A stretch of DNA of 64,000 nucleotides, taken from contig NC_037088.1 of NCBI RefSeq assembly GCF_002994745.2, forward strand, positions 62,576,397 to 62,640,396, written 5' to 3'. Below are positions 58,097 to 64,000 of the stretch, in pieces. This stretch comes from Rosa chinensis (taxonomy: Eukaryota; Streptophyta; Magnoliopsida; Rosales; Rosaceae). The notes beneath the pieces were generated by a model. That model worked only from the letters and a program-made list of their open reading frames with translations, was not told the DNA's origin and searched no databases. How positions within the stretch are numbered: position 1 is the stretch's first letter; each line of letters starts with the position of its first letter. The translations under genes and the position numbers were made by a program.

Positions 58097-59690
58097 CAGG
58101 ACTAAGGCTTTGTTGTTAATGATACATGACCATTGTTACTGTATGAATATTTTCGGAAGATTAGCTTTTGTATTCGTCTACTGCCATGGAATATCTAGGT
58201 TGGTTTTCTACCTTTCACATGCTTTTAACTTTGTAGGTACTCTGATCGATCAGTAACATTTTTCCAAAAAGAGGATTCACAGTAGAATACATGTAGTTGT
58301 ATTGTGAAGAATTGGAAAATCTGATCGATTGCTATAGCTATGAAAACCAGCTCCTCCTATTTTTCATTTTAGATGATTTCTTAATTTGTTTCGGCAATGG
58401 GAGTCTTTCTTCCATATATATTGGTGTTTTATTTGTTTTGAGAAGGCAGGATGTTCTCCGCTCTTCATCAACATTGGTCCTATGTTTTGAAGGGTAGTAT
58501 TTTTGATTAAAAAAATATATATCTTGGTTTGTCTGTAGATCTATTATTTAGAAAACTATGATCTGTAGATTTCTATTTAGCTACGCACCTTAATTTTGAG
58601 GCTCTCGCTCACCAGTACAATGTCAACAGTTAAGCCTAATGCACAAGGCATCCTTGGCAATACTGAATGGAATTTTAGGCATCCTTGGTATATTAAATGA
58701 CCATTAGCAGTTTGTTGTGTTGAAGCAGGAACTATGTAATGGTTTTTTAAACTAGTTACCAATTATTCTGAACTGATAAGTGCTATGGTGGTTCATGCTA
58801 ACATTACTTGTGCATGGCATTGTTTTCATTCAATATTAGATGCCCTATTTAAATTCTCTGCTTTTTCTATAGTAGACGAGACTCAATTTTATACCTCAGT
58901 CCTTAAATTAGAGGTTGGGACAGAGTTATTTCATTAAGTTCTCCAAAAAATTTCAAAATGATTGTCACAATAACTTCAGATCTATAATTGGTTCTTAATA
59001 TCAAGTAAGTCTTCGTCATGTATATCAATTTCAGAAACAAGACTGCACGATCTAATTTTTTTAACCTCATTAACTTCGGATTTATATCTAAGTATCTAAC
59101 CCGTCATCAAATCTTCTGATCAGTAAAGAAACAGAAAGGAAAATTAAGTCTTCTTCTAGACCTTCCCCTGTGGAAATGTGGCCCTGCCAAGGAGAGCCAT
59201 GAGAGCCATAATAATCAAATCTTTTGGTTATTATGAATAACGCTAAATCTTTTTCATCAATTTCTGTCTTGAAGGAAGAACAAGTCAGCAACCAGTTTTT
59301 TTCTCCTCTCTAAGCTCCACTCTACTGCACAACAAGTGTATATATACTTGTATAGTGACGTAAAACTATATGAAACAATCTGATTCCCCTCCAAAACCAA
59401 GCTTAGGCCAATATCGACATTTTAGTTCATTTATTCTCTTCCTCCAGAAAACCCTAATTCATAAGGGGAATTTGAGGTTGGGGTGGTCATTTTCGTTAAG
59501 TGACCCAAAGAATTGAAGAGGATCATCCTAATTTCAGACACATGCTCCCAAAACAAATTCAATCAAATATAGACTTTATAGTACTATCTATTAGCTACTA
59601 CATGTACATTTCATTTGCTATACACATTTCCATGATCTGAATCATAAGATCCATAAACTACTTATATCTAATACTATAAATTTCTTATGA
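58097..59690. other. Intergenic region with no recognised gene
   Basis: AT-rich. Near 58,594-58,645 it repeats about 50 bases also found at about 46,437-46,500. Near 59,126-59,185, 'cttccccctgtggaaa'-like sequence resembles the 3' end of the DUF1442 gene (about 59,700-59,795) in the same orientation, probably a decayed partial duplication. Confidence 0.45.
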
Positions 59691-59755
59691 TCAGAAAGCA
59701 AAATCAAGTCTTCTCCAAGACACAATCAATTGATGATGCAAGTAATCAACTAAGC

Positions 59756-60500
59756 CTATGCTTGAATCCCTTTCCCTCGTGGAAACCTGACCCTGAAAAC
59801 ATGCTCTTCACCTGTGCATTTGTCAACTTTCGAAACCCATTGGGACTTCCTCCTCTCAATAGTACCACAACCACCAATAGCAGCGATTCTTGTCACTAAC
59901 AATCCTCCTCCTATAGGCAACAACTGAGTCCTCGCCCCACCGGACCTCCACGACTCTTTGCAAAAGGCATTAGTCCCCACAACAACTGCCCCATTTTGCT
60001 TCTTCCCCATTTGCACCGTCCTAAGAATCCCCTCATGGTTCTCAAGGTTACAATCAATCAGCACAAAATCAGCCTCCTTGCAATAGTTCAACACAAGACT
60101 TTGGGCCTCCCCAATCACAAAATCAATGTGACGCACATTTTTAATGCCAAGGACTTTCTCAGACATACGCAGTTCTTCATTGCCAGGGAGAATGCACACC
60201 ACACGCCCTCCGGTTTGCTGTGCTGCCGCAACCAGGGCTAGTGTGGTATAGTCAGCTGCACCGGAACACGCCACAACCATTAGCTGTGCATTGTTGCCTG
60301 CGGCTAGTGCTGAAACGAACTCAACCACGTCTGGCTCATTTGCTTTTTGGCCCTGCATAAACATTAACATCACAATAAGAAACAAATACAAAGAAATCTG
60401 AAATGCGTTAATGAATTTGCGGACAATGGATGTGAATACTAACCAGTTTCAAGGATTTGAGGTAGGCTTTTGTGGCATTCTCAGCAGACCAGCAAGCCAT
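59756..60500 (-). CDS. DUF1442 family protein
   Basis: DUF1442 proteins are plant-specific, with a predicted S-adenosylmethionine-methyltransferase-like fold but no known reaction. Two exons on the minus strand, 60500-60444 (MACWSAENATKAYLKSLKL) and 60352-59756, give 217 aa, the usual length. Recognisable blocks are the EPDVVEFVSALAAGNNAQLM stretch, the GGRVVCILPG strand, FVIGEAQSLVLNYCKEADFV, the LIDCNLENHEGIL segment and a basic end (RVRFPRGKGIQA). Junctions are GT-AG with no defects. The gene is isolated between intergenic stretches, with a CT-rich leader (about 60,505-60,540). Function unknown; membership of the family is clear. Confidence 0.88.
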
Positions 60501-60609
60501 GTTTGTTCTTCTCTCTCTGTGAATGTAGGTAGTTCTCTTTTTTCTTTCAAACTCAATCTTTAGCTTCTTACTTGAGAATAGAATAGACATAGAAGCTAGC
60601 ATCTATATA

Positions 60610-62335
60610 TAGCACTTGACCCGGATTCTTATCAAGGGCACTGTGTCAATCCAACTGGCCATGTTTGAAAAAGATATAAAACAAATTTGCCAAGTACCAA
60701 CTAGGATATATAATTACGCGCCTTATTGTACTTGTTTGTCTGCCCAAATTATTGGGTAAACTAGTCATTGTAATGCAAAAAGATTTCATGGTTAGTTCTC
60801 CTTACATTCACGATAAGAATTCGATTTGCTTTCATCATCCCTTTAATAGGACAAGTATTTCAAGCCAGTACTATTAGGGAGAATGAAATCGAACAAAAAT
60901 TAGATAGGATTACATCGGATCGGATTCATAATCGTACTGCTGACCTAAATAAGATCTGAATTGGCCGGATGAGCTTCCAGGAGGAGGCAGCAGTTTAATA
61001 TATAACGAGTACTAAATCTCTAAATCTCTGATCGTAGTTATGTTATTTTAATGTTAATTTAATTATTTGCCTCTGACAAAACCATTGGCTCTAACTATGA
61101 CCCAAATAATCACCTACTAATGAGCTGTTGATGTCCAACATCGTAAAGACAAAGTAAGGTGATTTAGATTATATATAAAGGAAGAAGACCAGTGCTAGCT
61201 GAGGCAGAAACCAACAAACTTATAGTCATCGATCGATTTGCAAATCTATATTTAACATTTGAATGTAGCAAAGCATATGTGCACATGCAGTCCTCTTGTG
61301 TACGGGCTGTACGTGCAGACTAGGTAGCTAGATATCTCGACTCAAATCACCTTTTGATCAAGATCATCATATTTTTGAAGATCGTCATATTCCTCAAACA
61401 GCCACTATACGGTGGATATATGAAATATGAATGTATAAACCCTTTATATTATCTACACAAGCAAAATAATGAATTGTGAGTTAGCAGCGTTACATAACTC
61501 AAATAACGTTTGTACCGCGCACAACGGGTGCAATTCTCTTCCTTAATTGATTTATGTTAGCAAGTTTCTTTCTAGATGCGACTGATTACTTGATGAAACG
61601 CCTCAAAGATATAGTTTATTATACCTATTTTTTTATTAAAGTTTATTATACCTATTCACATGTAAATACGAAGAAGTATTCTTGAGTCCATGACTTGATT
61701 AGATATTGTTTGAGTCCATGACATGATTAGATATTGTTTAAGATGCATGGTAGATTTATTAATTAGCATATGCTGAATATTGTTTCAAGATGTATATATA
61801 ATAATGCAAGAGGTGTCATGTTTGCCCCCTGAACGAGCAACAGAGATCCAGCTCAGATCTAATGGTTTCCCAGAACAAACACATTCATAACAAAGCAACA
61901 TAATGCATCAATTTCTCTGTCTCGTGGTCTGTCACTCTCAGTAAAAGATGCCCCATTATCTGTCGATCTCATGCATCCCCTTGCTAGCTAAAGCTCGATC
62001 GATCGAGGTCGTCAGAGACTTTACTCAGAGATGCATGGCTTTGCGACTTGCGTGGTCCGACGAAATTGACTGCTTCATTTTTAATCAATGGAGGAGCATG
62101 GGAGCTCTGAGACAGTGATAGGAAGCGAGGAGGGCAAGAATAAACAAGTTGTGGGTCGAAGTGAAGTTCTTGGTTAGATGTTATGCATGCATGGAGGGAC
62201 ACGGTTACAGTACTGGGTACCTTCACTCTACCATGTCTCTTGTCGTGTTGTAGTCGCAAGTGTATTCGAGCAAGAGAAATGAGAAGGGTTCATTGTTTGG
62301 TAAATGCATGAATTTATACACGTGAGACTATATAT
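60610..62335. other. Intergenic region without recognised gene
   Basis: AT-rich. A 76 bp-spaced repeat of 'gagtccatgacttgattagatattgtt' lies at about 61,684-61,740. A minus-strand open frame at about 62,259-61,984 has no ATG start and a stop just upstream; a CACGTG box and TATA-like repeats lie at about 62,318-62,342, so transcription is possible, but I cannot support a gene. Confidence 0.45.
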
Positions 62336-62344
62336 ATATATAGG

Positions 62345-63372
62345 GCAATGATATAGGGCCTCAATGAGGCCTAAGATTTGTGGCCTCAAATCCTAGGTGT
62401 CATGCCATGTAAGTAAATAAAAATTTATTTTCAATTCCATATAATATATCTTGCCACATCATACTATTTCAACACCAACTTTACCCTTTTATATTTCCTT
62501 TTAGATGTTAGGAGGTGAATAAATTATATTAATGAATTTAATTAGGTGAAAAAAAAAATATCAGCTATTAATTATATATTAATTTAAGGGATATGTCTAC
62601 AGATTCTTTTATCAATATTTTTCTTCATTTAATTAAATTTTTTCCTTTAATTTTTCTTCCCAAATGGCATTAATATATTGAATTATGTGTCAAGAAATAG
62701 ACGTTAACTCTTCTTTCCAAATATTGATTAATTTCATCCACAAAAATATAGCATTAGTAAATTGAATTTGGGAAATACTTATGTCTAAATTAAGAGGTAA
62801 GATAAAATTACACGTTAGCAACCATTAATTAACATCTACAATCTAAATATAAGGGAAAGACAAACAAAAAATAATAAATTCATATCTAACTTTTAAACCC
62901 TAGCTACATAAAGAGAAAACAATGAACAAAAGAAAAAATACAATTATATGAATATGTATTTTTACATTATATTTTCAAAATTTGCAGGAACCCAACAAAG
63001 GTTGAATTCATATACATGTGTTATACAAATCTGTTAATCGAATGTACGTGCAAATCTATTGACTAAATTTCATGAAATTTTTTCTACTCTTGATTGAAGA
63101 AAAAAAAATTGATATTTAAATCTAAGCATGAGTGTAATGAAAAAGAAATGAAAGAAAGCCATTTTTTTTTAGAAGAAAGCCAAAATAATATTTGGGGTAG
63201 AAAACCAAAATAATTTAGAGTCATTAGATTTTGGAATGATAAGATGGTCTTTTTCTCAAGAATTACGTGGCATGATTTGACAAATAGATGATTTGTGTAG
63301 ATGACATAGCATAACACCTAAAATTGAGGCCACAAATCTTAGGCCTCATTGAGGCCACAAATCATTTTCCAT
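62345..63372. mobile_element. Palindrome-ended non-autonomous element, copy 1
   Basis: Both ends carry GGCCTCAATGAGGCCTAAGA followed by TTTGTGGCCTCAA in inverted orientation (about 62,358 and about 63,350). The element is about 1.03 kb, very AT-rich inside, and sits within a TA-repeat tract (62330-62341 and 63373-63393), so its target duplication cannot be told from the TA run. No coding capacity. A second copy follows at 63,646. Confidence 0.75.
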
Positions 63373-63645
63373 ATATATATATATATATATATAGTATGGA
63401 GTGGTATTGGTGTTTTGTGCCCATGCATGTTTTTGTGTATTCCATGAAGCATACTAGCATGCATGAATGTACAAGTACTTCCTTGTTTATCACTATACAC
63501 CACAAAACTAAAAGCTTTAATGGTATTTTTTGGTTCCAATTAAAAAAAAAAGTTATTTTTTCGGTTTCGGATGTTTGAATATGTTAATTGAATTAACAAT
63601 ACTTATTACAGGTAAAACCGTAAATGATATAAACAAAAATAAATA

Positions 63646-64000
63646 GGACAATGATATATGGCCTCAATGAAGCCTCCTCAAATCCTAAGTGTCATGCCAT
63701 GTAAGCAAATACAAATTTTATTTTCAGTTCCACATAATATATCTTGTCACATCATACTATTTCAACACCCAACTTTACTCTTTTATACTTCACCTTAGAT
63801 GTTAGGAGTGAATCAATTACAATAATAAATTTAATTAGGTGACAAAAAAAAATATAAGTTATTAATTATGTATTAATTTAAGAGATATGTCTACAAATTC
63901 TTCGACCAATATTTTTCTTCATCATTTAATTAAATTATTTCCTATAATTTTTCTTTCCAAATAGCATTAATAATTTAATATATTGAATTAGGTATCAAGA
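63646..64000. mobile_element. Palindrome-ended element, copy 2, cut by the window edge
   Basis: Starts as GGACAATGATATATGGCCTC and tracks copy 1 (62,345 onward) closely in order ('atcctaagtgtcatgccatgtaag', 'cacatcatactatttcaacac'), so it is a direct repeat about 1.3 kb downstream. A deletion removes part of the GAGGCCTAAGATTTGTGG motif near its end. The right end lies outside the window. Confidence 0.75.

Noticed and set aside
61984..62259. Minus-strand open frame of about 90 codons with an upstream CACGTG and TATA-like tract
   Set aside because: No ATG start, a stop just upstream in frame, and no recognisable peptide or domain motif.

Overview
The window is nuclear DNA from a flowering plant, most probably a eudicot. 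Genes have many short exons with GT-AG introns, 40S ribosomal-protein genes carry site II and telo-box promoters, and the rest is AT-rich and full of MITEs, LINE remnants and CACTA transposons. The protein flavour (LRR receptor kinase, TNL, VRN1-like B3, DUF1442) would fit a Rosaceae-type genome, but that placement is a guess.

Layout. 1-7,030: three minus-strand housekeeping genes, RPS20 (uS10, first exon only), ICln (7 coding exons) and RPS13 (uS15, 4 exons), each with similar promoter motifs. 8,429-13,998: a 5.57 kb non-autonomous CACTA element with perfect TTA target duplication and spliced fragments of at least three host genes. 14,000-19,990: degenerate sequence with an E2-like pseudogene, a strong hairpin that could be a microRNA precursor, and a 0.5 kb direct repeat. 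20,068-25,678: an 18-exon topoisomerase II gene, open throughout but lacking key ATPase and TOPRIM residues. 25,780-28,930: two minus-strand LINE remnants, the second split by a TAA-flanked MITE and a hAT-type MITE. 32,640-35,680: a long-TIR element enclosing exons of an unidentified gene. 35,996-41,774: an LRR receptor-like (pseudo)kinase and a B3-domain gene. 42,245-45,980: a broken TNL and rearranged pieces of a second copy of the receptor kinase, one piece split by a MULE-like insertion. 46,900-47,890: a palindromic minisatellite and GC-rich repeat. 47,918-51,936: a 5'-truncated LINE with matching target-site copies, itself split by a MITE. 52,146-52,874: an intronless RING-H2 gene. 53,299-58,093: a second CACTA element of the same family, carrying spliced exons of the sirohaem gene UPM1. 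59,756-60,500: a DUF1442 gene. 62,345-64,000: two tandem copies of a palindrome-ended element.

The most interesting material is (i) the pair of related gene-capturing CACTA elements with regular inverted-pair arrays of about 43 bp at one end, (ii) the topoisomerase II-like gene that keeps its reading frame, splice sites and cleavage tyrosine but has Gln for the TOPRIM glutamate, an in-frame loss in the ATP-binding loop, and a C-terminus ending in sequence copied from its own intron 1, and (iii) the unassigned hairpin near 16.3 kb. All exon coordinates come from reading frames and splice consensus by eye, without transcript evidence.
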